64,000 nt of DNA from Leptidea sinapis (taxonomy: Eukaryota > Arthropoda > Insecta > Lepidoptera > Pieridae), in NCBI RefSeq assembly GCF_905404315.1, contig NC_066292.1:4712001-4776000 (forward strand). The letters are read 5' to 3'. How positions within the stretch are numbered: the first letter of the stretch is position 1; each line of letters opens with the position of its first letter. Of the stretch, positions 10,868-23,311 are shown one piece after another. Under the pieces are notes generated by a model. It had not been told where the DNA came from, searched no databases, and was given only the letters and a program-made list of their open reading frames with translations. The translations under genes were made by a program, and so were the position numbers.

Positions 10868-12764
10868 ATTATAATGTTCACATAAGTAATTGGCACGTTG
10901 CACCGCATCCATTTTTAGTTACAATACGTTTTTTACGAGAACCAACATTTTTAGACTCCCAAATATCCCTAACTCGTCCTAAGACCTAGGTGAAAGATAA
11001 ACGCGGCATACGAAATCAAATAATCATCGCGTAACGCTCACGTGATGCAAGCGTGCGTACAGAAATTTAACTTCAAAAACTTGTAGTAAATACTGCTATG
11101 TGAGGAAATAAAAATAACACTAAGGTATTAAATACTCTGGGTATTCAAAAATACATAGTTTTTAAAATAAGTAGTTTTCAAAAACATTATCTAAACCGAA
11201 ATGCCACTCTGTATGCCTATATATCGTGCAACGGTCCTAGATCTAACGCTCTCGTATAACGCTAAAATTTGTTCTTGTATAGCGTTATACGAGAGGTATA
11301 ACGCTAAAATTTGACGCTTAGCTGGGTTAGAGAGCCCGCGCAGCGAGCTGCCCGAACGACCGTATAAAAGCTTCGCTTCAAAAAGTCATTCTAGACAGTT
11401 TCATTCAACAAAACCTTTGTGACCAACTAGTAACCAATAAACGAATGTTTTTGGTGGTCCAACAAAATCTTGACTACCGATACACAACGATAAGATCAGG
11501 CAGATAACACGTAAAAATTGTAAATGTGAAACTTTTGAAAATTATTTATCATATTACTAGCATTATGTTTCAACGTTTACATTAAGTATTTAACCGATTG
11601 TAATGTTACATAATAACATCACAATAAAATAAATTTACTTTGTCGCTTTATGTTCTTTTATTTTCCATCTCTTTCTACGGCTTGAGGCTGTAAGTCGGCT
11701 GTTATGTATCTCTTCCGCTTACGCAAATAAAATTGCCTACGTTTTTCTTTCAAAACCCCGCTCCGTGGCTTCCATTCGATTCCTAAAAATCCTGAGATTT
11801 AAAAAATATCTAATATGCGAATATAATAGTAGGTAAATATTTTGTTTAAACGCATTTGTTAATGACCGTCAGTGAGGAAGACAATTAGTTATGTGAAACA
11901 CGAAGACTCAGATTTGTTGTAGGTAACATAAAATTTACGGTCGAAAATGTAAGACCTTGTAAACCAGCCCTAAAAAGAATATTCCAGACAAATTTGATGT
12001 AATAACTTTTTCAGCAGCTTTTTAAGAAGAAAAGTGCATGCTTTCTTTTACAGAAGTGCTACCTACAGTAAAAAAGGGTTAATATGTTACATAAATTTTA
12101 TGTACAACTTAATCTGTAATGATATTATTATCATAGTTTGGACATTTGGTTGTATGTATGTATGTTGGCTACTCTTGCACTCATAAGTTATTTGACATCG
12201 GTGAATATTTATAATTATTTAAGATTGTTCAAGCTGTTAACTCCGATCCTGATCTGCCAAATTTTTCAATGCCCACGATGAGAATCGGTGAGATATAATA
12301 TTATGGAGAAAGATATACTTGATAACCATAAAGCAATATCGTAGAGAAGGAAGGTTTATATATTAAACTATACTTTATATGTTTATATAATAAACATGGG
12401 TCAATGAAGGTGTGCATTAATAAGATATACCTTTACTATATAGATGTGTATGTAGCGGTATATTGTGGATCTTATATTTGCAAAAAAGTGGAAAGTGAAT
12501 ATTTTGCTTTTATACTATATGAAGATTTTAATATGATTGCAGTAAATAATAGCAAATACTTTTACTCAAATTGAAACTCCTAAATAAGCCTTCTTAGAGT
12601 CCCTTACCACAGGCTTAAAAGCTCGAACCAGAAAAGGAAGGCGTCGTATAATATCTTATATAGGAGGCGAGGACGGTTTTATAAATGGAACATTATTAAT
12701 GTTAGAATCCAGAAAAACACTGAAAATTCGCTCATTATTAAAATTGACTAAAGGGCATACTGCC
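10868..12764. other. non-coding stretch downstream of GGCX
   Basis: Apart from the possible LTR at 11230-11690, nothing was recognised. AT-rich, only short ORFs, no repeat shared elsewhere in the window. Confidence 0.4.
11230..11690 (+). mobile_element. possible solo LTR or promoter-bearing element
   Basis: A TATAAAA box at 11363-11369 is followed by an ACAGTT initiator-like site at 11395 and an AATAAA at 11623-11628, the promoter-to-polyA layout of an LTR. Upstream is a 15-bp inverted repeat, CTCTCGTATAACGCT (11249) with AGCGTTATACGAGAG (11282), followed by a direct repeat of TATAACGCTAAAATTTG. No clear TG..CA ends or target duplication, so it could be something else. Confidence 0.3.
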
Positions 12765-13155
12765 AACACGGACTAGTAAAAAAATAAGGACTCCATATTA
12801 CCTCACATAACAGTGTAGCACGAAAACAAGCCGTATTGCAAGTACAAGTGTATTTACGTGTAAATGCATAGCCCCACGCACACCCTTACACTACTACAGG
12901 CTCATAGGCGGCCATTATGAGAATTGTCATCGTGTGTGACAGATCAGTTTGCGTCTCAATAAAATATTTAAAAAATGCCGTCGTGCGTTGTGAAATGTGT
13001 AAAAACGATACTATATAAGTATTTGTGGCCATATATGATTATTTAAGGGAGAAAAAATTGTGTAACTAGTATCCCTGTAACCGCACACACACTAGCATAA
13101 CGGTGCTTCACTTGCTAATATCACGGCGCGGAGTCCTTTTTTTACTAGTCCGTGA
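12765..13155 (+). mobile_element. MITE with ACGGACTAGTAAAAAAA termini, intact copy
   Basis: Inverted ends: ACGGACTAGTAAAAAAATA..GGACTCC at 12767 and GGAGTCCTTTTTTTACTAGT..CCGT at 13131. Interior carries GTCATCGTGTGTGACAGATC and CACTTGCTAATATCACGGCG. About 390 bp, non-coding. A second, split copy is at 45088-45905. Confidence 0.7.
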
Positions 13156-14039
13156 CTGCCAAAGGTAAAAACCAATCTGGTATTTGTTTTAATGTCCCTT
13201 ACCACTCCCGAAGGTTAGAATCCATGCCCATAACTGCCCGACGGAAAGCGCAAATTATTGAATAGCTCATATCCAAAAATATAAATTATGAATAAAATAT
13301 GATAAAAGCTCAGTAACTAGAAATCGTAAAAAGAGAAAAATTGAATTATCAAACTTTTGCTGGGGACAAGTTGGCTGCGGAAAATAAAATTTATTATAAA
13401 AGTAACCAATTCAGAGTCGTTGACATCAAGCTCTTCAGACCCCGAATCAGAGAGCGAATATTAATATGGATATTATTTATTTTATGTTTGGTAACCATTA
13501 TCTATATCCATATATCATATTATATATATCTCGGAGACTCATTTGGATTTAAAATCGGACGTCAGCGTGTTGGTATCCACCATGTTAATTTAAGTCGATC
13601 AGTGCGCACAACCGGCGCGGGCGCTAGCTTGAAGACGACTGCGACTTCTCAATGAGCGCTCTACTCATGGACAATAATAACTAACTTCAATCACGTCACT
13701 GACAGTGATGTACACAGTGACAGCTTCAAACACACTTTGAAAGATGACGTTCGCCATCAGTTCAGCCCAATACACAGTACTCTGTAGAATATATATATAT
13801 ATATTGTTGATAATCTCTGATTTGACATTTTGACAATGACAATTCTTTGCTTACATTTTTGACCTCGAATTACATTTCCGACTATAGAGTCTAGCGAATT
13901 GCTGCACAGTAGAATGCTTCGATCGAAAACCGAATTGTTCATAAGTAAGGAGGTAATTTTATTGATTAGATACATAAATAGGCGTGAGTAATAACTTTGG
14001 ACAATAATTCCTGGGAATTAATTCATCTTTGAATTTGAC

Positions 14040-14415
14040 AATAAAATCAGCTAGGTAAGACACTAGAGAACTATTTTTATATGGAGTTATTAAAAGGTCA
14101 AAACCTTCAAGGCGATTAAGCCAAACCAAGCTTTCTTATCATTAACATAATCCTTTAAATTGTAATAAGACTTCGTTTACTTGAACTTGGCTTTGAACTT
14201 GTTGAGAGACATTTTTATAATGTTTAAAGGAAGCTTGTTATAAAATCTAACGCAACTGCCGATATATAACTGGTCGAATTTACTTAGCCTAGAGTGGTCA
14301 GTTTACTTTTGTTTTCAAAATTATTAACAATCTATGGACTATCAAAGGACCTAGCTATTCCCAAAATCAAAAAGAGCTTTAAAGAAACTTTATTTACATA
14401 GTAAAATCACTTAAC
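14040..14415 (-). pseudogene. CR1-type LINE, reverse transcriptase C-terminal remnant
   Basis: On the minus strand the sequence reads SCVRFYNKLPLNIIKMSLNK, then FKAKFK and, after a stop, YYNLKDYVNDKKAWFGL. This is the usual C-terminus of CR1/Jockey-like reverse transcriptases, also seen at 32130-32300. It abuts the younger LINE starting at about 14430. Confidence 0.6.
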
Positions 14416-14429
14416 CACGCCAAAATCAA

Positions 14430-16585
14430 CGGTTGAAATAATTCGCAACATAGAACTTAAAGCAAAGCTTCACCGACGGTATAAGGCGAGTAAGTCCAGG
14501 TATGATTACGAAGCGTTCGCTCAGTGTAGGGCGAGTGTTAAAACCATGATAGATTTCACCCACCGGAAATATGATCATCGAGTTCAGAACCAGTTACTTA
14601 AGGATCCGATGTCGTTCTGGAACTACGTTAAATCAAAAAAAAAAAAAAGTAGGGGTCCGCAAAAAATTTTGAAGAGTGGGGTGGTATTGACTGACGGGCA
14701 ATGCGCTGTAGAGTTTGGCAAGTATTTCCATTCAGTCTACAATTCACAACGAGCTGAACTGAATGTTAGCGCAGCAGTAGCGGCAGCGGGTGGAGTGAAC
14801 GGAGCGGCGCGGGTGCACATAGACCACTTGACCTTAGACGAGGTAAGACAGGCACTTAAAAAACTTAAGCCGAAGAAGTCTGCGGGGCCGGATGGTATAC
14901 CACCTTATGTATTTAAAGACTGCGGGTCTGTCCTGGCCGAGCCGTTACTTCATATATACAATCTGTGCCTGAAGGCAGCTGTGTTTCCCGAGAAGTGGAA
15001 AGTGACCCGAGTCGTCCCAGTGCCGAAAGGTGGGGGTGGAACACATGTTGAGGGGTACAGGCCAGTTGCAGTGTTGTCAACTGCAGCGAAAGTATAAGAA
15101 TCCGCCATTCATAGTAGTATTTATACTCAAGTTAGTGCGCAACTATCAGAGTCTCAGCATGGCTTTAGGCCTTCGAGAAGCACTACCAGCAATCTTCTCG
15201 GATATATGTCTCATATAGTTCCAGCAGTGGACGGTGGGGGACAGGCTGATGTAGCATACTTTGATTTTCGAAAAGCCTTTGATTTAGTTGATAACGATGT
15301 ATTGCTCAAAAAGTTAGCATCAGTCGGGTTCACTCCACATTTACTTAACTTTTTTGCGAGTTATATGAGAGATAGGCAGCAATATGTGGAATATAAAGGC
15401 CGAAAGTCCGAACCATATTTCACAAGGTCAGGTGTCAGTCAGGGCAGCAACCTAGGGCCCTTGCAGTTTATTTTAATGATAAACGATCTACCGCAGGTGG
15501 TCCAGGATGCTAAATGCTTGTTATTTGCGGACGACCTTAAGCTCTCTTTGACTGTGAATGCCGAAAATGACTGTGTGAAGCTGCAAGAGGATATAGATAG
15601 AGTGGTGACATGGAGCGAGGACACCCTATTACAGTTTAATAGCTCAAAATGTTCAGTCATCACTTTCTCTAAATTACGGGCCCCTATTTATTATAATTAT
15701 AATATGGAGGGGATACCAATGTCGAGAGTTTTAGAAGTCAGAGACTTAGGAGTCAGGTTTAACACTGAGCTTTCGTTTCGTGATCATATTATACATTGTT
15801 GTAAGAAAGCTTACAGAAATTTGGGTTTCTTGCTTCGTACCGTTAGTGGTTTCACTAACATAAGTGCTATTACAGCATTATACAACGCGTTGGTAAGGAG
15901 TCAACTAGAAAGTAACGCAGTCATTTGGGCTCCACATGAGGCTAAATACAGTCTTATGTTGGAGCGGGTGCAAAACAAATTTGTTAGATTCCTGTACATG
16001 AGGCTTTATGGGGTTTACCCATTTTACCCATTAATGTACCCTACACTATTTGTTTTGGGTATGGTCGGATACAATGAGATAAGGTCTAGAAGGGAATTAG
16101 CGCTTGTTCTATATATTTTTAAAATTATAAGAGGCAAGTTATTTAATGCGGACGTATTAGGGCAGGTTTATCTTCGAGTGCCGGACCGGTACGTGTGGCG
16201 CAGGCGCAGGCCGTCACTGCTGGCGTTGCCACGCGGGCGCACCAACCTGGTCGAGAAGGCGCCGCTGGCGCGCGCACTTGGAACTCTCAACATTGTGTCC
16301 GAGCGGATCGACCTGTTTTGTTGTACTCTCAGTGAATTCACAAGGATTGCAATGTGGGCTATATGTTATGATAGTTATGCATAATAATTATTAGATAAGG
16401 TTCTTTAGTATTAATTTTATAATATAAGATTAAGTGTATATAATTAGATAAGGTATCGTATGTTATTTTTTAGTTTATGCTCATTTTAAATGTTAATTTA
16501 TTTTTATAATATGAATGTTACACTAGCGCATTAGGAATAATCCTGTAAAGCTAGATGTAAGTGTTGAAAACAAATAAATAAATAA
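14430..16585 (+). pseudogene. non-LTR retrotransposon (Jockey/CR1 group), RT domain open except for one stop
   Basis: Long reading frame from about 14430 to 16384. Seen in order: KPKKSAGPDGIPPYVFKDC (fingers), EKWKVTRVVPVPK, EGYRPVAVLS, an in-frame TAA at 15095-15097, SQHGFRPSRSTTSNL, AYFDFRKAFDLVDNDVLLKK (first catalytic Asp), SGVSQGSNLGPLQF, LLFADDLKLSL (catalytic FADD), then a C-terminal region ending at 16384. The second ORF is in the same frame as the first, so a single stop, not a frameshift, separates them. The endonuclease and ORF1 are missing, so the copy is 5'-truncated. It ends in AAATAAATAAATAAA at about 16570-16585, typical of target-primed insertion. Low decay implies a fairly recent insertion. 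Confidence 0.87.
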
Positions 16586-16589
16586 AAAT

Positions 16590-17100
16590 TTAAATTTGAG
16601 CGAAGCCCCCTGATGTTGTAAAAGTCCACAGCGAGTGTGGAGGAGGGTGGTTTGAGCCTCCTGCTCTGTCTGCCCCGAGTCAGCGCAGATTTGCCCCCTC
16701 CAGAATACGCGGGGCAGCCTGGGCAACCACTGTTAGGTACAGGCCCTAATTGTGGACGCCCAGGGACGGATTCTCCAGGGCTGCATAGCCTGGTACCGTC
16801 CTGGAGTAGTCTCGTTTTAGTCTGTGCTGCCATTTGTATTTGGGAGGGGGGGGTGTAGGCCTCCGGATACCCCACTCACCGGACGAAACACAGCGGCATA
16901 CTCGCTATTTCACGCCGGTTTCGAGTGGGGGAGTGGTATTTCTCCGGGCGTGCCGGCCCAATTCGGTTGTGTCCGTGAGGACCCAACATGGCACTACCAC
17001 TCCTATAGTGTAAGTACTTAGTTAGTATAGAATTAAAAAATCATTTTCGAAACGGTGAGGCCGTATCCATCCTCCACTGAAGTGAGAGGGCTTCCATTGT
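16590..17100 (-). pseudogene. 5' end of another Jockey-type LINE, start of ORF2 endonuclease
   Basis: A GC-rich block unlike its surroundings. Read on the minus strand it holds a leader with GCCGGCACGCCCGGAG, then a frame ending TLAVDFYNIRGLRSNLNF, the first strand of an apurinic-type endonuclease (xxNIRGLRSN). The frame is cut where the A-rich tail of the 14430-16585 LINE begins, so the rest of the endonuclease and RT are absent. Confidence 0.6.
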
Positions 17101-18589
17101 TATAGAAAGGCTTTTTCACTTCTCAAATGATAACAGGTGCAGCCTGACATAAATTTAAAATAGCAACTTACCAAATATTGGGTCTAACTTACAAAAAATA
17201 AACATCTTGACAACTGCAAAATTTTGTCGTTTGAGATGACAAATTAGAACAACATAATATAATAGAACATAGAATATAACCCTTTTAGTTTTAGTCAAAA
17301 ATTTTAGATTTGGTTGAACAATATTGGTATCTTTGTACAAGCTTGTCGTTGAGGCGGCTCCGATTTAGTTAACCTTCTAGAGAAATGATAAAATCTTAAT
17401 ATTCTAAGGATAAATAATACGAATCTAGTGCAAAACGTGGATAGGAGTCAAAAATTACGTGAATAGCACCGCATAACCTCGGAGGAGCTTATCAGTTTCA
17501 CTCACACTGACATAATATGTTGATGATTAGTAGTCGATGAGGCGCGTTCACAACCAACGCTCCATATGCAACTTTAAGCACTGACTCCGTTCACAATCTC
17601 GGAGTAAATCTGTCCTGTAAATACAAATAATGAATCAACGCGTCATTTATAATTCTGCCGATTAATATTAGAACTCTGTCTAGACGTCTCGTTGCTAAAA
17701 TATCCAAGGGTTGTTTCAAAAGCATACTTTAAGGTGTTGCCGCACAGGCACTTACAAAACAATTGCTCATATTAAAATTAAAAAAAATATGTGCGTGTGT
17801 GTGTGCAAGTCACACGATAGAAGTGAAACTTCTGAAAAGTATTGAAAAAATAAACAGTCGCTTCATATAAACTGTATATTTAAAAATACATAAAAAAAGA
17901 ATTAAGATTATTCAAAAGAAAAGAAAACAATCCAACTTTTATATTTTTCAATGAGTATTTTTAATCAGGTGTAGGTTTACTATTTTTCACCAAACTTAAA
18001 AAAATATTTAATATTTTAATGTAAGCAATTATATTACAATTACATCTTCTGCAGCTTTACAAACCGAATCATATACGTCGCTTGAGGCATATATTTTTCC
18101 ACCTCCATCTCGTGTGCTTACTAATTTGTTGTACTCAAACTTGCTATTCACAGTTAACAAGTCGATGCAACGCATGCATTTTAAATGGTGACATAGAGAC
18201 ACGACAAAACCAGCTATGTATACAACTATTTGTTAAATATATTCCCAAACTTGGTTATGATCTAGTAAACGAGACATTATGCCATCATTTTCTTCTTAGT
18301 TATCTATTATATACAGTAACTTTCATTCTCATTTGCATCATCAGTCCGTGAAGATGGAGCAATTGTATTAATATTATGCAGTTCACTTCTTCAGAAGAAC
18401 ACATCAAAATACTGACGTTTTAAAGTGTTTCGTGTTCGTGTTCGTGTTCGTGTGCCCACAGTTTCCTGATTTCAACAATTTTAATTCCATGTGGCACAAC
18501 AATTTCCATAAGATGCCTATTAGTTGTTTTGCATTAGGGTGTTCATTATAACCACGCATATGTATACCCCCTAAAATCATGTTGAGCGG
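17101..18589. other. unassigned non-coding stretch
   Basis: AT-rich. Contains a short GTGTGTGTG tract near 17796 and a TTCGTG hexamer run near 18427-18450. The ORF at 18082 has no ATG start and no recognisable domain. Confidence 0.4.
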
Positions 18590-19190
18590 CGGCCATCTTG
18601 AATTTCAAGATGATCCCAAATTCGTTCTCTGCACTCTCCATAACCTCGGATACGATATCCATATTGTCGAAATTATAATTTTGCGCGGCGGCCAGCTTGC
18701 ATTTCACAAATGATCCCAAATTCGTTCTCTGCGCCCTTGAGAACCTCGGATACGATATCCATATCGTTGAAATCATAATTTTGCGCAGCGGCCATCTTGG
18801 ATTTCAAAAATGATCCCAAATTCGTACTCTTTACCCTCGAGAACCTCGGATACGATATCCATATCGTTGAAATCATAATTTTGCGCAGCGGCCATCTTGG
18901 ATTTCAAAAATGATCGGAAATTCGTTCGGTGCATCCTCGAGAACCTCGGATACGATATCCATATTTTTGAAATCATAATTTTGAGTGGCAGCCATCTTGG
19001 ACATCAAAAATGATCCCAAATTCGTTCTCAGCACCCTCGAGAACCTCGGATACGATATCCATATTGCTGAAAACATAATTTTGCGCGGCGGCCATCTTGG
19101 ATTTAAAAATGATCCCAAATTCGTTCTTTGTACCCTCGAGAACCTCGGATAGGATTTCCATGTTGATGAAATCATAATTTGGCGCGTCGG
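18590..19190. repeat. minisatellite, six units of 100 bp
   Basis: The phrase AACCTCGGATA begins at 18642, 18742, 18842, 18942, 19042 and 19141, a period of 100 bp with one single-base deletion. Each unit also carries a form of GCGGCCATCTTGGATTT and TGATCCCAAATTCGTTCTCT. Units differ by a few substitutions. Minus-strand ORFs here are artefacts: 100 is not a multiple of three, so each unit shifts the frame. Confidence 0.93.
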
Positions 19191-19199
19191 CCTAAATAA

Positions 19200-20401
19200 T
19201 AGTCTTTATTATTAATAGCTGGCGGCGCCTCTATCGTCTCGCTTTTTCGTTTCATCGAGTTTCAAATCACAACGATTCTAAAAAAGTCTCATTTCAATAA
19301 AATAATACATATTAATATAATGCATTACATATAAATAGATTAATATAAAATAATATGTAATATTATCATCACTCCCTATAATAGATAATAGTTAAAAATA
19401 ATTTCTCTTTGAAATTAACGAAATGAAAAAATACGACAAACGTTGGTATTGTATCTGCTAACTTCACCTGACAGCTGTCAACACTGTCATATTGACAACA
19501 AAACAAAATGGCGCATAACTGATTTGATAAAAAAATCACTAAGTTAGTATCAAAACCATCTTGTAGCATGATAAGACAACAACGAATTCAAAAAAACCTG
19601 ATTCCTAGGTTATGATGTTTTTGCTAATATGATAATAATATGAATACTACTACTTAAACTTAATACAACTAATATATTAATATGATACCATACCATGGAT
19701 GATGGCTGCCATAGATTTCCATTATAATAGTTTGTGTTCCACAATTTGCCGTACGTACACAACATAGAGAAACAACGAAACAATACTCACTCGACAGACA
19801 TTGAACATATTAAAAATAAAAACACTTTAATTGAGTTAAACGTACAAGAAATCCTCTCTGCTGAATTAAAGTCAAGGAAACTTGAAAGGGGCGTATGCAC
19901 GGAACGTGCGAGCCAAAAATTCCTTGACAGGAGTGGCAAGAACTGTCATCAAATATGATTGACATTGACAGATCAGTCAGTGTTCAAATGTTGATTCATG
20001 ATTGTTTAAGAAACGTTGATCGTTCATCTCGAACTCGAGTTCGAGTTGGACCACAGTATTGGGCGGTCAGTGTCGGTCAAGGGAGTGGGAAGTCTTTTCC
20101 GTTTCGAACAAATGGTTGTTCATTTTACATTTATAGTTTTCTCTTCCGTTGTGTGGTGACGACGGGAATTCTTTCTTTAAGCGTCATAAAACAGACGTAT
20201 TGTCTCCGCGTATTTAATATCTGTAATAACCAATAGGCCTACAGTGCACATAAGGCGTTAAACCTTACCGCCCATTTCAAATAATTTCTGAAGTAATCAA
20301 TGGACAATAAATATTAATTTTTACCGGTCTTATTTGTGTTAAATTACCTCGACTGTGCTCATAAAGTTTAAGTGCCACGAAGAAAGACTTTCACCCGAAA
20401 C
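19200..20401 (+). other. putative 5' flank and 5' UTR region of ELOVL6
   Basis: No repeat family shared with the rest of the window was recognised in most of this stretch, unlike its surroundings. It is AT-rich up to about 19700 and more mixed near 19900-20250. The short ORFs here have no recognisable similarity. It probably contains the ELOVL6 promoter and leader. Confidence 0.35.
20028..20045. promoter_or_regulatory. 18-bp perfect palindrome upstream of ELOVL6
   Basis: CTCGAACTCGAGTTCGAG reads the same on both strands, about 360 bp before the ELOVL6 ATG. A TCAGT initiator-like motif follows near 20067, so this is a reasonable place for the promoter or 5' UTR. No TATA box is evident. The role is inference. 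Confidence 0.3.
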
Positions 20402-20592
20402 ATGGAGTCATCGATGACTTATAACCTAGATGTAACGCCCAACTACTCTTATATTTTCGAATTTGAAAATGATTTTATACATCATGATTATAAAAAATGG
20501 ATGACCGAGAATTGGACGGTCGCGTTTTATTATGTCGGGATTTATATGGCATTTATTTTTGGTGGTCAATACTACATGCAGAACCGTCCGGG
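20402..20592 (+). CDS. ELOVL6: ELOVL6/Baldspot-type very-long-chain fatty acid elongase, first coding exon only
   Basis: ELO-family enzymes catalyse the malonyl-CoA condensation that lengthens fatty acyl-CoA by two carbons in the ER; ELOVL6/Baldspot acts on C12-C16 saturated and monounsaturated chains. The exon begins at an ATG with good context (CGAAACATGG) and encodes MESSMTYNLDVTPNYSYIFE, then W..ENWTVAFYYVGIYM as the first membrane helix, and FGGQYYMQNRP, a signature of the ELOVL6 N-terminus. The frame stays open past the strong donor GTATGT at 20593, but homology ends exactly there (phase 2). The catalytic HxxHH box and remaining helices are in later exons that I could not find in the window. 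The upstream in-frame GTG is not used as a start. Confidence 0.92.
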
Positions 20593-21394
20593 GTATGTAT
20601 ACTTTGCTAATTGGCTTCCATAATTTAATATTAATGGTGAAAGTGCTGCATTACAATATAAATTAATCAGAAGTAATAGTGAATCTCCCAAGATCTGAGA
20701 TGAATGGGTACGTGATGTCATGATTATGTAAAACGTGTCGAACTATGTAAATTCCGGATTCGCCGAACATGATGGATTAGTAACAGATTCGATAGCGTGA
20801 TCCCGGTATTATTTTGACCTACGTGACATGTGATAACACTATAACAATCTTACTATTTGCTTTACTTTGTCTTCAATTTTTCATAAACCTGCAGCACCTG
20901 AAAGGAATAAGCTATTAAAATGTTTTATGCGATATTAATTAAAATTGTCATTAAATGTTATTAAATTTTAATTAATAATAAACTTTTTAGTGACATGCAA
21001 AACTTGGTGATATCAATACATTTTTTAATACATCAAATTTCTTATCTTACTATATTGTTAATTAAAAGTTTTGTTGTTATCAAATAATTATCTGTAGAGC
21101 TATTACAATTTTTATTAATAATTATCCCTGTTCTCAGCGAAGTGTCCCTCACTGTGACACCACTCTCATTGACTGCTTTCGGTAGATACCTAGAATTGGG
21201 TTATTTGATTTCATACTACAGAGACAGATTAGATGATTTAAAAACCATCCCAACTATTTAACATATTTGTCTTTTAAAATAGACTGGATAGACTTGCTTA
21301 ATTACTGTGTTTTTCATGTTATAAAAGGTAAAAAAAGATATCCTCTTGCCGCATAGAAAACAGGGGTGACATAGAGGTTTCACATGAGTAGTGT

Positions 21395-21650
21395 CAAGCA
21401 CCAATTCAAATGCAAAGCCAATTTAGCCTTGAAGAAAGTCATCATAATTAATGCAAAGCACTTCTAGCTGGCCACTTCATATGGAGTCTTGCACTCTTCT
21501 CTAGTTTGGTGCACACATCTTAACTGTGTGCAACACAGAGATCAAACACCTAATTGTTGGGGATCCATTAGTAGATATAAACTGCTCAATTACTAAGTGT
21601 GGCATAGGGACATTGCTTCATTGTTTTTCGTCTATCACACACTAAAAAGT
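21395..21650 (+). pseudogene. ancient Jockey-type LINE RT fragment in ELOVL6 intron 1
   Basis: Translations such as FKCKANLALKKVIIINAKHF, SYGVLHSSLVWCTHLNCVQH and VWHRDIASLFFVYHT match, with many changes, GKAKLASKKLGVINRARQYF.. and RRDVASLCVFYRIYH of the copy at 9411-10290. Old and heavily mutated. Confidence 0.5.
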
Positions 21651-22609
21651 ATTCCTATCTAAATCTTGGTATTATATTGGATCGTAAATTTAAAGTTGGC
21701 TCTATTATTATTTATAGTCAACTTTTCCTTTATATAAGTAATGATGAATTTATTATATCAGTATATCTCATAAAATAAATGTTTATCTTAAGCCCAGGCC
21801 TAAACATCAACCTTATCATCCTCAACAGCTAACCCAAAAGCCACATTTGTTCATAATTATTTTAACGTACATTGATAGTTTTGCCCTAAAATTCCACCCC
21901 GGACTAAATAATTCTTGTTGGTAAAGACAGCTGTTAGTTAGTTAGCTTAGCTGGGCTGTTTACACACTTAGCCTCTTGATTGGGCCATTGTGCCACTGTA
22001 AAACAAGGCTGTAATCAAAACCCAAAAATTCTGTAAAGTGCAATTTATTATTTATTCTTGATGTGTAGCCATAATTGAAGTCAGGAGTTATGAGTATTTC
22101 TGATATGAAGTTTTGCTTGTTATACATAATAAGATATGAATATGAGCCCTAAATAAAGGAATTATCTTTTTTTGTTTTATTTATCATATTACCATTTATG
22201 TATACACAAAACTAGGTCAACTTGACATCTAAAAAACCCACATAGGTTACAATTAATGCTAATAATTAGTTAATAATATGTCACAACTTAAGTTATTAAT
22301 TAAATAAAAAACAATGAAAATCTAAATAATGTGAAATGGCAGTTGAAAATTAAGTTTTTTGTACTGAAGGATGAACAGAAAAAAAAATCTAATTTAACTA
22401 TAGGCTGTACTTTGGCTCCCTTTACCTTTTACATGCTGAAGTATAAAGGGTTGTATGTGATCCACTTACCATTGCCAGTTGATATCAATCTCTTTGAAAA
22501 CGCTTTGGTTTAATTATGTCTCAATAAAGAATCATAAATTAGTATCCAGTTTATTCGGTTTCTTTCAATGAGCTCTTGCGGCACCCAAAGATGGAACTTT
22601 TTGTGTTTT

Positions 22610-22790
22610 GTTTCGTGTTCTATTCGTAGTATTACATCTATTAGCTTAACAGCTAATTTATTTTGTTCTGACAAAATAAACTTTTATTTAGTTTTTTGTG
22701 CACATTCTTCTCAGGTCTAAGGGATATATTTTCGAATGGTTTTTAAATTTCAATAAGTGATTTAAAATCCTATTTGGAATATAGAAAAAT
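22610..22790 (+). repeat. CR1-type LINE 3' tail, degenerate
   Basis: GCACATTCTTCTCAGGTCTAA and TTTCAATAAGTGATTTAAAA followed by CCTATTTGGAATA match the tails at 24960-25095 and 31950-32050. Confidence 0.45.
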
Positions 22791-23311
22791 CAATAACATA
22801 CATTTATCAAGTACATATACTTATACATGGGTATATCTTGAACCATGGTGCGGGGACACTTTGTGACTCCAACTCGCTCTTGAATGTTTGTGGTAGCGGA
22901 CCATATTCGGTGTCCATCAAAAAATATTATTATTACCAGATCGGGACCGATCTTCAGTCAAATGCGCAACATGTAGAGATAATAGGTATAAAATGCTTAT
23001 TAGGAGTGTGACTACTAAATCATTGGAATAATTTATTTATATGTAAATACTTTTAAACTGGATAAATTCAAAAACGTTTATATAAATTTACTTTGGCCCT
23101 TATGAAGGGTTTCTCACAGAACAAAAACATTCATAAAATTTAAAGAAATATTAATCACTTTTTCCAATTTTTTTACACGCAACTTACATACAAAGCATAC
23201 AGCACTGACTTTTTACATTTTTGATTTTCTTTTTTATAATTTTGTGTTCAACTTTGACTACATATTATGTATATGACATGTATATTTTGTGTAGATGCTA
23301 ATATAACACAA

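Noticed and set aside
13341..13655. 104-codon ORF as a possible membrane protein or missing GGCX exon
   Set aside because: No non-ATG or ATG start with good context, no similarity to the GGCX C-terminus, and the hydrophobic part is AT-rich low complexity.
18082..18351. Secreted-looking 89-codon ORF
   Set aside because: The start is TTG, not ATG, and no domain or splice partner was seen.
18546..19175. Overlapping minus-strand ORFs of 60-100 codons
   Set aside because: They are readings of the 100-bp tandem repeat; each unit shifts the frame and the residues repeat with it.
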